From Archangium violaceum (lineage in GTDB: Bacteria; Myxococcota; Myxococcia; Myxococcales; Myxococcaceae), in NCBI RefSeq assembly GCF_016887565.1, contig NZ_CP069396.1:11390001-11454000 (forward strand): DNA of 64,000 bases. Reading direction: 5' to 3'. The first letter of the stretch is position 1; every line of letters begins with the position of its first letter. Shown here piece after piece: positions 1 through 8,444 of the stretch. The notes beneath the pieces are model-generated. The model searched no databases and was not told where the DNA came from. It saw only the letters and a list, made by a program, of their open reading frames with translations. Made by a program: the position numbers and the translations under genes.

Positions 1-1
1 C

Positions 2-1552
2 CAGCTCCACTGGCGCCGGGAGGATCCGGAGCTCGACTGGGGCGCGGCGCCCTATGACATCGAGGTGGTGGGCTACAACTCGGCCTACCGGATGCGCGTG
101 CCGGCGCTCGAGGTGCGCGGGGACCGGATGATCACCCCCATGCCCCGGCGGCTGTGGAAGGTGCGCCACCGCTGGCACCGGCGCGTCCCCGCCCCCGCCG
201 GCCTCCGGGCCCGTTTCCAGCACCCGCTGTGGAACCAGCTGGGACCCCGGGAGCGAGAGGTCCTGGACCTCTCCTTCAGTGGCATGGGCCTGCGGGGCGT
301 CCCCGAGGACCTCGTCTTCCCGGGCCTCCTCCTCCAGCCCATCGAGGTCTGGGGCGATGACGACGAGCCCATCCTCCTGCGCGGCGAGGTGCGCCACGTG
401 GCGGACAAGCAGCCGGAGGGGCAGCGGATGTACGGCCTGCAGGTGACGCCCTGCACGCCCATGGACGAGTCGCGCTGGGTGCACCTCGTCTCCCAGGCGC
501 TCTGCCCCTCCACGCGAGGGGGCGCGGAGCTGCTCGAGCCGCTGTGGGAGCTCTTCGTCGACTCGGGCTACTTCAACCTGGCCGGCAAGACGACGGAGCA
601 CTTCGAGGAGCTGCGCACCGGCTTCATGCACCTGAGCCACCGCGCCGCGCACCTGCCCCGGCTCTTCTGCCAGACGGTGTGGCCCTCCGAGCGAGGGGTG
701 GAAGCCACGCTGTCCTCCGTGCGCCCCTACCGTCACAGCTGGCTGGTGCACCAGCTCGCCAAGCGCTCCGGAAAGCCCGCCGTGGACGTGCCGCCCGGGC
801 AGATCCTGCGCGACATCCACGTGCGCACGCTGGAGCACTCGCAGAGCGATCCCCACTTCCGGTGGCTGATCGCCTACGCCGAATCCACCGTCCCCCTCAT
901 GGAGCGCGTCCACATCCCCTACGCCCAGGCCCAGGTCCCGAGCGGCGACGCGCTGGTCATGCCCGTGCGCCTCATGGACGTGAGCTGCGAGGAGGAGAGC
1001 GGACTGCCCGCGGACGGGCTGGACATCGGCCCCGCCACCTCCTCGGAGAAGCTGCGGCTGGCGGAGGAGATCGCCCGCACCCGCCCGGCCTGCTACGTGG
1101 ACGCGCTGGACTTCTCGCGCGAGCGGATGGACATGGGGGACGCGGCGGAGACGTGGCTGGAGGCCGGGCTGGAGCGCGAGCGCCGCATCCTGGTGGCCCG
1201 CCGCGACGGCGTGGCGCTGGCCGCCATCGTCCTGGAGCTGGGACCTCCCGGGACGAACCTCTTCCGCCTGCTGGACGCCGCGCGCCTGTTCCCGCTCGCA
1301 CCCGACGGCCGGGACGCCTACGTCGCCCTGCTGGACGAGGCCCGCCGCTGGTACGCGCGCCGGGGCCGCTCCTCCTTCGTCTTCCTGCGCGAGGACGAGG
1401 ACGACAGCTACGCCGCCGCCGCGCGGCTGCATGACGAGCCCGGTACCCGGCCCTGCCTCTGGCTGCTGTCGGCCCGGCTGCTTCCCGAGTTCCTCGAGTA
1501 CGTGAGCGAGGCGACCGTGGGTCGCCTGATGCCCACCCACCGCAACCCCTGA
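2..1552 (+). CDS. PilZ-domain protein, 5' end outside window
   Basis: The reading frame is open to the left edge, so the true start lies upstream; 516 residues are visible. The region around window residues 75-150 has a PilZ look: a basic RARF segment, then LDLSFSGMGLRG in the position of the family's D/NxSxxG c-di-GMP-binding motif. The remaining ~350 residues are unassigned. The last 120 (VARRDGVALAAIVLELG, then a helix rich in Arg) resemble an acyltransferase-like fold, but I cannot confirm that. It ends 40 bases before the diiron protein gene on the same strand, so the two are probably co-transcribed. PilZ domains are known c-di-GMP receptors; a role in surface behaviour here is inference. 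Confidence is good for a real gene and moderate for PilZ. Confidence 0.75.
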   Translation, partial: QLHWRREDPELDWGAAPYDIEVVGYNSAYRMRVPALEVRGDRMITPMPRRLWKVRHRWHRRVPAPAGLRARFQHPLWNQLGPREREVLDLSFSGMGLRGVPEDLVFPGLLLQPIEVWGDDDEPILLRGEVRHVADKQPEGQRMYGLQVTPCTPMDESRWVHLVSQALCPSTRGGAELLEPLWELFVDSGYFNLAGKTTEHFEELRTGFMHLSHRAAHLPRLFCQTVWPSERGVEATLSSVRPYRHSWLVHQLAKRSGKPAVDVPPGQILRDIHVRTLEHSQSDPHFRWLIAYAESTVPLMERVHIPYAQAQVPSGDALVMPVRLMDVSCEEESGLPADGLDIGPATSSEKLRLAEEIARTRPACYVDALDFSRERMDMGDAAETWLEAGLERERRILVARRDGVALAAIVLELGPPGTNLFRLLDAARLFPLAPDGRDAYVALLDEARRWYARRGRSSFVFLREDEDDSYAAAARLHDEPGTRPCLWLLSARLLPEFLEYVSEATVGRLMPTHRNP

Positions 1553-1592
1553 CGTGAAGTGCAGTACCAGCTGTACCCAAGGAGTAGGCACC

Positions 1593-2345
1593 ATGAGTCT
1601 GGTCAAAGAGCTGTACGAGCCGTATGTGCTGCCCGCGCGCGCCCGCATCTCGACGGATCCGGTGATGCGCAGGCTGGTCGATCCCGCCATCGAGCCGCTC
1701 GTCCTGGAGCGGTTCTTCATCCAGTTGAACTCCCTGGGCGTGTACATGACCGAGCCCGTGGAGGGGTGGATCCGCCGCGCCGGCCAGCGCTGCATCGCCC
1801 AGGGCCAGGACTCCATCGGCAGGTCCCTCGTCGCGCACGCGAAGCACGAGGCCGGCCACCACCAGATGATGATCGACGACGTGCGCCACCTGGTGCGGCG
1901 GTGGAACTCGCGGCGCGGGCAGACCCTGCACGTGGAGCGGCTGCTCGCCCAGCACCCCACGGACGCGATGCGCGCCTACCGGCAGCTCCACGAGCAGACC
2001 ATCATCGGGGACCTGCCCGCGGGGCAGATCGCCATCGAGTTCGAAATCGAGAACCTGTCCGTGGTGCTGGGGCCGCACCTGCTGTCCAACGTGGCGCGGG
2101 TGCTCGGCCGCGAGACGCTGGAGGGGCTCAGCTTCCTCAAGGAGCACGTGAAGCTCGACATCGGCCACACGGCGCTCAACGAGCGGATGCTGGAGGAGCT
2201 GCTGCAGCAGATGCCGGAGAACGCCCGGACGCTCGCGGAGCTCGGCGCCGAGGCGCTCGACATCTACCTGCGCTTCATCGGTGACTGCCTGCACTCGGCC
2301 GAGACGGCGCTGTGGACCCCGACCGAGGTGGTGGCGGTGGCCTAG
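1593..2345 (+). CDS. Heme-oxygenase-like diiron (iron-containing redox enzyme family) protein
   Basis: 250 residues, no signal peptide, so cytoplasmic. The all-helical sequence carries the spaced carboxylate/His pattern of heme-oxygenase-like diiron proteins: LVLERFF early, then HAKHEAGHHQMMIDD near residues 85-100, and EFEIENLS later. These would supply metal ligands. I chose the ATG at 1593 because AAGGAG lies 8 bases upstream; a longer frame from 1554 has no ribosome site. The family includes oxidative N-oxygenases and desaturating enzymes, but the substrate here is unknown. It directly follows the PilZ gene and converges with the TPR lipoprotein gene, overlapping it by four bases. Confidence 0.75.
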   Translation: MSLVKELYEPYVLPARARISTDPVMRRLVDPAIEPLVLERFFIQLNSLGVYMTEPVEGWIRRAGQRCIAQGQDSIGRSLVAHAKHEAGHHQMMIDDVRHLVRRWNSRRGQTLHVERLLAQHPTDAMRAYRQLHEQTIIGDLPAGQIAIEFEIENLSVVLGPHLLSNVARVLGRETLEGLSFLKEHVKLDIGHTALNERMLEELLQQMPENARTLAELGAEALDIYLRFIGDCLHSAETALWTPTEVVAVA

Positions 2346-4138
2346 CGGCCGAAGAGGGCCTCGGGCTTGTCGAGGCCGCGCGCCTTGGCCAGCGGCAGGA
2401 GGATGTCCTCGGGAGGCGCATCGGCGGTGAGCAGCAGGGCGCGCACCGCCGTCTCCACCACGTCCTCGGCGCTGGGACGCACCATGCCCCGGCGCGCGTC
2501 CTCCACCTTGCGCTGGCGGTAGACGTCGAAGCGCTCCTTCACCCGCGTGGCGATGGCCGTCATGGCCCTGTCGCCCGCCTCCACCCGGAGCTCCGCCTCG
2601 CTGCGCAGCTGCACCGGATCCGCCAGCACGCCCACCTTGTCGTAGGCCTTGTTGGCCGAGTCCTCGTGCATCGCCGCGTAGTCCTCGGTGCGCGGCGAGG
2701 CGGCGACCGCGTCCTTGGCCAGGTCCACCAGCCGCTCGGTGACGCTGGCGGTGATGGCGAGCCGGTGCAGCTCCACGTCATACGGGTACTCGCTGTAGAC
2801 GGGCTCGTCCACCGTGAGGGGCTCGCGGTAGTAGGCGTCCCGGCCGCGCTGCACCTCGCGCCGCTGCGCCTCGGCGGACTCCTGGGCGGCCGTCAGTCGG
2901 CGCTCCAGCTCCTGCGCCGCCGCGCCCCGCTGCGACAGCGAGCCCTCCTCGCCATCACACTGCGAGTTGCAGCGCGCGGGGTTGCACTCCTGGGGCACCT
3001 GCCCGTTCTGGCTCTGGGTGAAGGCCCGGGTGCACTCGGTCAGCGCGGTGGCGCACAGCTTGCGCTCGCGCTCGCGGCAGCGGAAGGCCACCTCGCGCGC
3101 CTGCACCAGCTCGTCCTGCTTGCGCAGGTAGTCGCGCAGCACGCCCGACAGCTTGCGCTCCACGTCCTCCAGCTTGCGCTCCTGCTCCAGCAGCGCCGTC
3201 TCCAGCTCCACCCGGCGCGGGTTGGGCACGGCCTTGTTCGTCACCAGGTAGCGCTGCGTACGCTGGGACTGCTCCACCGTCTTCTCCGGCCGCACCCGCT
3301 CCAGCGCCACGCCCAGGCGCACGCCCTCGTGGTCCTTCGGCGCCTCGGTGGTGATGACGCGGATGGGAACCTCCTGCGGCAGCAGCGCCGACAGCCGCCC
3401 GGGCGACAGCCGCTGCACCACGTCCGGCGCCTCGGCCTTGTCCTCCGCCGGCCCGGCCACCACCAGGAAGGCGATCTCATCCTGCAGCTTGCGGCGCACC
3501 GCCTCGGCGCGCTCGCGGGCGGGCGTGGCCCCCACCCGCTCCTGGTCCGCGCGCACGTACGCCAGCAGCGCGTTGCCGGGCTTGCCCTCCTCCTCCAGCC
3601 GCTGCGCCGTGGTGAACCACCGGCGCGCCCACGCCGTCTTCACCGCGTCCACCACCTTGCGCGCCTCCGCGTGCGTGGCATCCACCGCCAGCACCGCGTC
3701 GAGCTCGGCCCGCGCGTCCTGCAGCCGCTCCTCCTTCAGCGCCTTCTGGGCCACCTCCACCCGCGCGTCCAGCGTCTGGGTGAGGAGCGCGCGGGCCGGG
3801 TCGTTCTCCCCGTCCAGCTCGAGCGCGCGCACCAGCAACTGCGAGGCCCCGGCCAGGTCACCCTCGGAGTGCCTGGCCTGGGCGGCCTGGAACACCTCGG
3901 CGCTCCACTGCTTGCGCATGGCGCGCAGCTTCACGCGCACCTCCGAGTCGCCCGGCTCCACGGCCAGGGCGCGCTGGTAGGCGGCCTCCGCCTCCGCCCA
4001 CTTGTGCTCGGTGGTGAGCTGGTCGCCTTCCTTCACCGCGCGGGAGAAGGCCGAGCAGCCCGCGAAGGCGAGCAGGGCGAAGAGGGAGAGGGCAATCAGT
4101 CCCAGACGGCGGGACGGAGACGATGAGGGGCCGGGCAT
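2342..4138 (-). CDS. TPR-containing lipoprotein
   Basis: 598 residues from the ATG at 4138 (a GTG nine bases upstream is possible). The N-terminus has an Arg pair, a hydrophobic stretch and lipobox LAFAGC, so it is an exported lipoprotein. Residues ~30-200 form tetratricopeptide-like helical pairs (EHKWAEAEAAYQRALAVEPGD and similar). The middle has a coiled-coil stretch (ELETALLEQERKLEDVERKL) followed by a Cys-rich patch (CRERERKLC, ECNPARCNSQC) that could form disulfides. The C-terminal 150 residues are unclassified. TPRs mediate protein contacts, so a scaffold role at the cell envelope is plausible but inferred. No close family recognised. Confidence 0.8.
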   Translation of the reverse strand: MPGPSSSPSRRLGLIALSLFALLAFAGCSAFSRAVKEGDQLTTEHKWAEAEAAYQRALAVEPGDSEVRVKLRAMRKQWSAEVFQAAQARHSEGDLAGASQLLVRALELDGENDPARALLTQTLDARVEVAQKALKEERLQDARAELDAVLAVDATHAEARKVVDAVKTAWARRWFTTAQRLEEEGKPGNALLAYVRADQERVGATPARERAEAVRRKLQDEIAFLVVAGPAEDKAEAPDVVQRLSPGRLSALLPQEVPIRVITTEAPKDHEGVRLGVALERVRPEKTVEQSQRTQRYLVTNKAVPNPRRVELETALLEQERKLEDVERKLSGVLRDYLRKQDELVQAREVAFRCRERERKLCATALTECTRAFTQSQNGQVPQECNPARCNSQCDGEEGSLSQRGAAAQELERRLTAAQESAEAQRREVQRGRDAYYREPLTVDEPVYSEYPYDVELHRLAITASVTERLVDLAKDAVAASPRTEDYAAMHEDSANKAYDKVGVLADPVQLRSEAELRVEAGDRAMTAIATRVKERFDVYRQRKVEDARRGMVRPSAEDVVETAVRALLLTADAPPEDILLPLAKARGLDKPEALFGR

Positions 4139-4274
4139 CGAACGCACGGCCCCATCTTCGGGGAAAGCCGCGCCTGGATGAAGAGATGATTGAGTGTTCG
4201 ACCACCAGGCAAGCAGTCTCTGGAAACGGACGGGTCACGACGCTATGAAGAAGGTTCCAACCCCGAGGTGAGCC

Positions 4275-4883
4275 ATGTCCGTGCGCATCCGCCTGTACTC
4301 GGATTTCGTCTGACCGTTCTGCTTCATCGCGGAGCGCAGCAGCCTGGTCAGGCTGCAAGAGGAGTACGACGTCGAGGTGGAGTGGAAGGGTTTCGAGCTG
4401 AACCCGGAGACGCCCCGTGGGGGCATCTCCCTGGACCAGCTCTTTCCGGGCCGGGGAGAGGCGATGCGGGCCCACGCGGAGCAGTTCGGCCGGAGCTTCG
4501 GTGTGTCCCTGAAGGTCCCCGCGCGCATGTCCAACACGCGCCGGGTGCTCGCGGTGACGGAGTGGGCGAAGGACCAGGGCCGCTTCCAGGCCTTCCACCA
4601 GGCGGCCATGGAGGCCTACTGGCGGCGGGGTGAGGACCTCGAGAGCCCGGACGTGCTCGCCCGTCTGGCGGAGCAGGCGGGCCTGCCCGGCGAGGGAGCA
4701 CGCGGCGCCATGGACTCGCCCGAATACCAGGCCCGTCTGGACACCCTGCGCGACGAGGCCCGGCGCGACAGCGTGCGCGGCATCCCCACCTTCTTCATCG
4801 GGAAGACCCGCGTGGTGGGCTGCCAGCCGTACGAGGCTTTCGAGCAGGCCGTCCAACTCGCGGGGGCCCGCCGCAGGCAATGA
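4275..4883 (+). CDS. Selenocysteine-type DsbA/FrnE thiol oxidoreductase (in-frame TGA)
   Basis: 202 codons in one frame, interrupted only by TGA at 4311-4313. The product reads MSVRIRLYSDFV-U-PFCFIAE, so the TGA replaces the first Cys of the DsbA-family CxxC active site, giving U13-P-F-C16. The rest is a normal FrnE/DsbA fold: helical insert, then cis-Pro motif RGIPTFFIG (Pro171) and VVGCQPYEAF at the end. The start is firm: GAGGTGA sits just before ATG 4275. An internal GTG at 4377 would give a protein without an active site. The hairpin at 4339-4356 supports UGA recoding. The family is cytoplasmic, with no signal peptide; likely role is dithiol/disulfide exchange. The alternative is a nonsense mutation or base error (TGC to TGA); the intact downstream frame argues against old decay. 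Confidence 0.75.
4339..4356 (+). promoter_or_regulatory. Putative bacterial SECIS hairpin
   Basis: Perfect 7-bp stem GCAGCCT/AGGCTGC closing a GGTC loop. It begins 25 bases after the in-frame TGA, with 32 bases between TGA and loop. E. coli fdhF SECIS also presents a GGUC apical loop to SelB. Here the stem is longer and no bulged U is evident. Because it lies inside coding sequence it also encodes SSLVRLQ. Confidence 0.65.
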
Positions 4884-5025
4884 AGCGCTCGCTCGCCCGG
4901 CTGTTGTCCACACGGAGCGCGACCCCACGCTCGCGCTCCACCGCTCGGGAATGACGCGACGCACCAGTGGGTATGAATCCAGTCTCCAAGAGGGGGGCCC
5001 ATATTCCAAGAGGGAGTTTCAGCGA

Positions 5026-5268
5026 ATGGCCTGCTCGCCACCGAAGCCAAATCCCACCGAGCTCCGCCTGCCCATGTGGGCGGACCACCATCGCGTCGAG
5101 GACTACCGCAACGTCCACTGCCGCCACTACGCGATGTGCATCGACGCGGCGGTGCGTGAGGACTGGGAGGGCTTCTCCTGCCAGAAGTGCCCCCTGTTCC
5201 ACAATGACGCCGCGCCTCGCGCGGAGCAGTACGCGTACGATCAGCCGGCGGACAACGGTCGGCCGTAG
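5026..5268 (+). CDS. Cys-rich small conserved protein
   Basis: 80 residues, starting at ATG 5026 with GAGGGAG about 9 bases upstream. It contains HCRHYAMCIDAA and FSCQKCPLF, four Cys and two His that could bind a metal or form disulfides. No signal peptide is seen, so probably cytoplasmic. It is 142 bases downstream of the putative selenoprotein on the same strand. Whether the two work together is unknown. I recognise no named family; the pattern suggests a small zinc-ribbon-like protein. Confidence 0.65.
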   Translation: MACSPPKPNPTELRLPMWADHHRVEDYRNVHCRHYAMCIDAAVREDWEGFSCQKCPLFHNDAAPRAEQYAYDQPADNGRP

Positions 5269-5468
5269 TCGAAGCCGACCATCTCCCCTCTGGACGGCCC
5301 CCGGGTGTGTGCCAGCACACGGGCCCACCCGGGTGTCCGTGCACTGAAGCACGCGGGGCATGTCCCCCCGGCCACTGGCCTCCAGACGCATGTAGGTCCC
5401 CCTGGCCTTTCCGGCAACGCGACAGCAACTTGACGCGTCATCACGGCGGACCATCCGCGGGGGGGGCG

Positions 5469-6353
5469 ATGTTGCGACAGCTGCTGCTGTCCGGAACCGG
5501 AATCCAAGCCGACGGTGCGATGCGGGCCCTGCCCGGCGCCTTCGCCCTGCTCGCCGAGGAGTTTCCCACCATCACCGTGCGGCCCCTGGATGCGGCCAGC
5601 GACACGAACGTGTTGCGGCTGGATGCCCAGGAGTGGCGCGCCCCCGGCTTCGATCCGTTCGACTGGGACGAGCGCGTCTTCGGCGCCGCCACCGGGTGCG
5701 CGCAGGGCCACGGTCTCGCCCTGCACCTCACCGGCTCGCCCCACGAGGCGCTCGCCGGCACCGCGATGGAGATCCTCACCCGCTACCAGGGCCTCGTCGG
5801 CCGCCGCAACGCCGAGTCCGAGGGGCCCCTCTTCGACGCCATCCTCTCGCGGCACCTGGCGCTGCACGACCTGAGCAAGCCGCTCGTCGTCGCGGACCAC
5901 CGGCATGCGCTGGACACGTGGCAGTGGGTGCTGCGGCTCGCGCCGCACGCCGACCTGGCCCTCCAGGTCGCGGCCCTCTTCCACGACGTGGAACGCCTGC
6001 TGTCCGAGGCGGACGTGGCCTGTGAGCTGCTCGCGGAGGTGGGCGTCGACGCGGGCACCCGCGAGCGCGTGCGCTGGCTCATCGGCCGCCACGAGCGCCC
6101 CCAGGAAGACGTGTGCCTCGCGCTGCTCAACGACGCGGACGCCCTCTCCTTCTTCTCGCTCAACGCCTCCGGCTTCGCCCGCTACTTCCCGCTCGAGCAC
6201 ACCCGCCGCAAGGTGGTCTACACGCTCCGGCGGCTGCGTCCCAGCCAGCGCTGGCGGCTGGCGCGTGTCCGGCTCGCGCCCCAGGTGCGTCGACTCCTCG
6301 AGGAAGCCATCGGAGCGATCACCCTCCCCAACACGATGCAGGAGTCGGCATGA
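5469..6353 (+). CDS. HD-like (DUF4202-type) protein, first gene of glycan operon
   Basis: 294 residues. The C-terminal half carries HD-superfamily signs: DHRHALDTWQWVLRL, AALFHDVERL and IGRHE, which would place His/Asp metal ligands as in HD hydrolases. The arrangement resembles DUF4202. The N-terminal ~130 residues are unclassified. The start at ATG 5469 follows a G-rich run; a longer frame to 5307 has no support. Its stop overlaps the start of the glycosyltransferase (ATGA at 6350), so translation is coupled. The substrate is unknown. Confidence 0.7.
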   Translation: MLRQLLLSGTGIQADGAMRALPGAFALLAEEFPTITVRPLDAASDTNVLRLDAQEWRAPGFDPFDWDERVFGAATGCAQGHGLALHLTGSPHEALAGTAMEILTRYQGLVGRRNAESEGPLFDAILSRHLALHDLSKPLVVADHRHALDTWQWVLRLAPHADLALQVAALFHDVERLLSEADVACELLAEVGVDAGTRERVRWLIGRHERPQEDVCLALLNDADALSFFSLNASGFARYFPLEHTRRKVVYTLRRLRPSQRWRLARVRLAPQVRRLLEEAIGAITLPNTMQESA

Positions 6354-7438
6354 AGTTGGTGATCTTCGGCCTCACGGTCAGTTCCTCCTGGGGCAATGGC
6401 CACGCCACCCTCTGGCGCGGGCTCATCTCCGCCCTCACCGCCCGCGGGCACCGCGTGGTCTTCTTCGAGAGGGATCAGCCCTTCTATGCCTCGCACCGCG
6501 ACCTGCTCGCGCTGCCCCGGGGCGCGGAGCTCATCCTCTATTCCTCGTGGGACGAGGCCCTGCCGCACGCGCGCCGGCACCTGCGGGACGCGGACGTGGG
6601 CATGGTGACGTCCTACTGCGCGGATGGCATCGAGGCGGGCCGCCTGGTGCTGGGCTCGCCCGTGCCGGTGAAGTCCTTCTACGACATGGACACGCCCGTC
6701 ACGTTGGAGCGGGCCGAGCGCGGAGAGCGCGTCGAGTACATCGGTCCGGAGGGACTGGGGGACTACGACATCGTCCTGAGCTACACGGGCGGCGAGGCCC
6801 TCACGGGGCTGCGGCGGCTCTTCGGCGCGCGCCATGCCGTGCCCCTGTATGGCAGCGTGGATCCGCGGGTGCACTACCCGGTGCCGCCGAAGGAGCACTA
6901 CCAGGGGCACCTGTCGTACCTGGGCACCTACGCCGCAAACCGGCAGCAGGCGCTGGAGCGCCTCTTCCTGGAGCCCGCCAGGCGCATGCCCGAGCGGCGC
7001 TTCGTCATCGGCGGGGCGCAGTACCCGCGGGACTTCGCGTGGACGGAGAACCTCTACTTCGTCCAGCACCTGCCGCCCTCGGAGCACCCGTCCTTCTATT
7101 GTTCCTCCGCCCTCACCCTCAACGTCACCCGTGCCCCCATGGCCGCCAGGGGCTGGTGCCCGTCGGGCCGCCTCTTCGAGGCCGCGGCCTGCGGCACCCC
7201 GGTGCTCAGTGACGCATGGGAGGGCCTGGAGTCGTTCTTCCGTCCCGGCGAGGAGCTCCTCATCGCGCATTCCACCGAGGATGCGCTGGAGGCCCTCTCG
7301 CTCTCGCCGGAGGAGCTGGCCCGGATGGGCCGGCGTGCCCGGGAGCGAGCGCTCACCGAGCACACCGCGGAACGACGCGCGGAGGAGCTGGTGGTGTTAT
7401 TGGACGGTGCGCGCGTCTCGAACCATGTGAGGAACTGA
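6350..7438 (+). CDS. CgeB-like glycosyltransferase
   Basis: 362 residues, cytoplasmic. N-terminal Rossmann start MKLVIFGLTVSSSWGNGHATLWRGL with a Gly-rich turn. The C-terminal half has SGRLFEAAACGTPVLSDAWEGLESFF, the typical nucleotide-sugar-binding region of GT-B glycosyltransferases, closest in pattern to CgeB-type proteins (spore-surface glycosylation in Bacillus). ATGA-coupled to the HD-like gene and followed, after one repeat copy, by deacetylase and acyltransferase genes. Likely builds a surface or secreted glycan; donor and acceptor sugars are not evident. Confidence 0.82.
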   Translation: MKLVIFGLTVSSSWGNGHATLWRGLISALTARGHRVVFFERDQPFYASHRDLLALPRGAELILYSSWDEALPHARRHLRDADVGMVTSYCADGIEAGRLVLGSPVPVKSFYDMDTPVTLERAERGERVEYIGPEGLGDYDIVLSYTGGEALTGLRRLFGARHAVPLYGSVDPRVHYPVPPKEHYQGHLSYLGTYAANRQQALERLFLEPARRMPERRFVIGGAQYPRDFAWTENLYFVQHLPPSEHPSFYCSSALTLNVTRAPMAARGWCPSGRLFEAAACGTPVLSDAWEGLESFFRPGEELLIAHSTEDALEALSLSPEELARMGRRARERALTEHTAERRAEELVVLLDGARVSNHVRN

Positions 7439-7467
7439 GACATGTGGGGACTCATGAGCGTGGACGT

Positions 7468-7502
7468 CCCCTCTCCCTCTGGGAGAGGGTCAGGGTGAGG
7501 GT
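7468..7502 (-). repeat. Dispersed palindromic repeat, copy 1
   Basis: Core CTCTCCCTCTGGGAGAGG, an imperfect hairpin, followed by GGGTGAGGGT. Lies between the glycosyltransferase and deacetylase genes. Inverted relative to most copies. Confidence 0.9.
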
Positions 7503-7577
7503 CTACGGGCGTTTCGGACGGTGAGTACGGGGGAAGGGAGGCGGCGATGGAAGGAGTTCCGGGAAGGAGGTGCGCGC

Positions 7578-8444
7578 ATGCGACCTCCTGACGAGTCACC
7601 CTGGCAGGAGGAGCAGTCGTCCGAGGACACACGGACCGTGGCGGAGGTCCTCGGGCCGCTGCTGCCACCGCAAGCCCTGCATGGCTCCGCCCTGATCGTG
7701 GCCGCGCACCCGGAGGATGAGGTGCGGGGAGCCTCGTGGCTGCTGCGCCGCAGCCCCGGCTGTCACGTCGTCCACGTCACCGACGGCTCCCCAAGGGACA
7801 TGTCGTCGACCCGGCGCGAGGCCTATGCGCGCCTCCGCGAGGAGGAGTCCTTCGCCGCGCTGGCCCTCGCCGGAGTGCCTCCCCATCACCTCCTCTCGCT
7901 GGGGGCGGCGGACCAGGAGGCGGCGCTGGATCTCGTCACCCTCACCGAGTACCTCATGGCGCTGTTGAAGGCGCTGCGCCCGGCGCTCCTCGTCGTCCAT
8001 CCGTACGAGGGCGGCCACCCGGATCACGATGCCGCCGCCTTCATCTCGCACGCCGCCGTTGCGCTGATGGCGAGGGCGGGACGCACGCCGCCAACCCTGC
8101 TGGAGATGGCGTCCTATCACCGCCGCCAGGGAGTGCTCGTCACCGGCGAGTTCCTCCCCGCGCCAGATAGCAGTCCGGTGGCCACGGTGTCCTTCACCGA
8201 CCCCGAGCGCGCCAGCAAGCAGCGGATGCTCGCGTGCTACGCCTCGGAAGCGCGAGAGCTGAAGTCCTTCCCGGTGGAGCAGGAGCGCTACCGGGCCGCG
8301 CCTCGCTACGACTTCACCCGTCCGCCACACGAGGGGATGCTTCAGTACGAGTCCAACGTCTGGAGGATGACGGGCGCCCGCTGGCGGGAGCTGGCCCGGC
8401 AGGCGCTGGAGAGACTGAAGCTGCCGGAGGTCCCATGGCACTGA
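7578..8444 (+). CDS. PIG-L family deacetylase
   Basis: 288 residues. Motifs AAHPEDE (residues 42-48) and GGHPDHDAA (from 146) are the zinc-binding signature of PIG-L/LmbE N-acetylglucosamine deacetylases; the family usually has AHPDDE, so one Asp is Glu here. The ATG at 7578 was chosen because GGAAGGAGG lies just upstream; the frame extends to 7521 without a site. It overlaps the following acyltransferase by ten bases, so the two are coupled. Together they could remove an acetyl group from a sugar and add another acyl group. The target glycan is inferred from the neighbours. Confidence 0.85.
   Translation: MRPPDESPWQEEQSSEDTRTVAEVLGPLLPPQALHGSALIVAAHPEDEVRGASWLLRRSPGCHVVHVTDGSPRDMSSTRREAYARLREEESFAALALAGVPPHHLLSLGAADQEAALDLVTLTEYLMALLKALRPALLVVHPYEGGHPDHDAAAFISHAAVALMARAGRTPPTLLEMASYHRRQGVLVTGEFLPAPDSSPVATVSFTDPERASKQRMLACYASEARELKSFPVEQERYRAAPRYDFTRPPHEGMLQYESNVWRMTGARWRELARQALERLKLPEVPWH

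Noticed and set aside
2312-4126. Long plus-strand frame, 604 codons, opposite the TPR lipoprotein
   Set aside because: Antisense shadow of a GC-rich gene; low-complexity Arg/Leu/His composition, no domain.
4377-4883. Ordinary 168-residue DsbA protein starting at GTG 4377
   Set aside because: Would lack the CxxC active site and the first strand, with no ribosome site; the in-frame upstream start is better.
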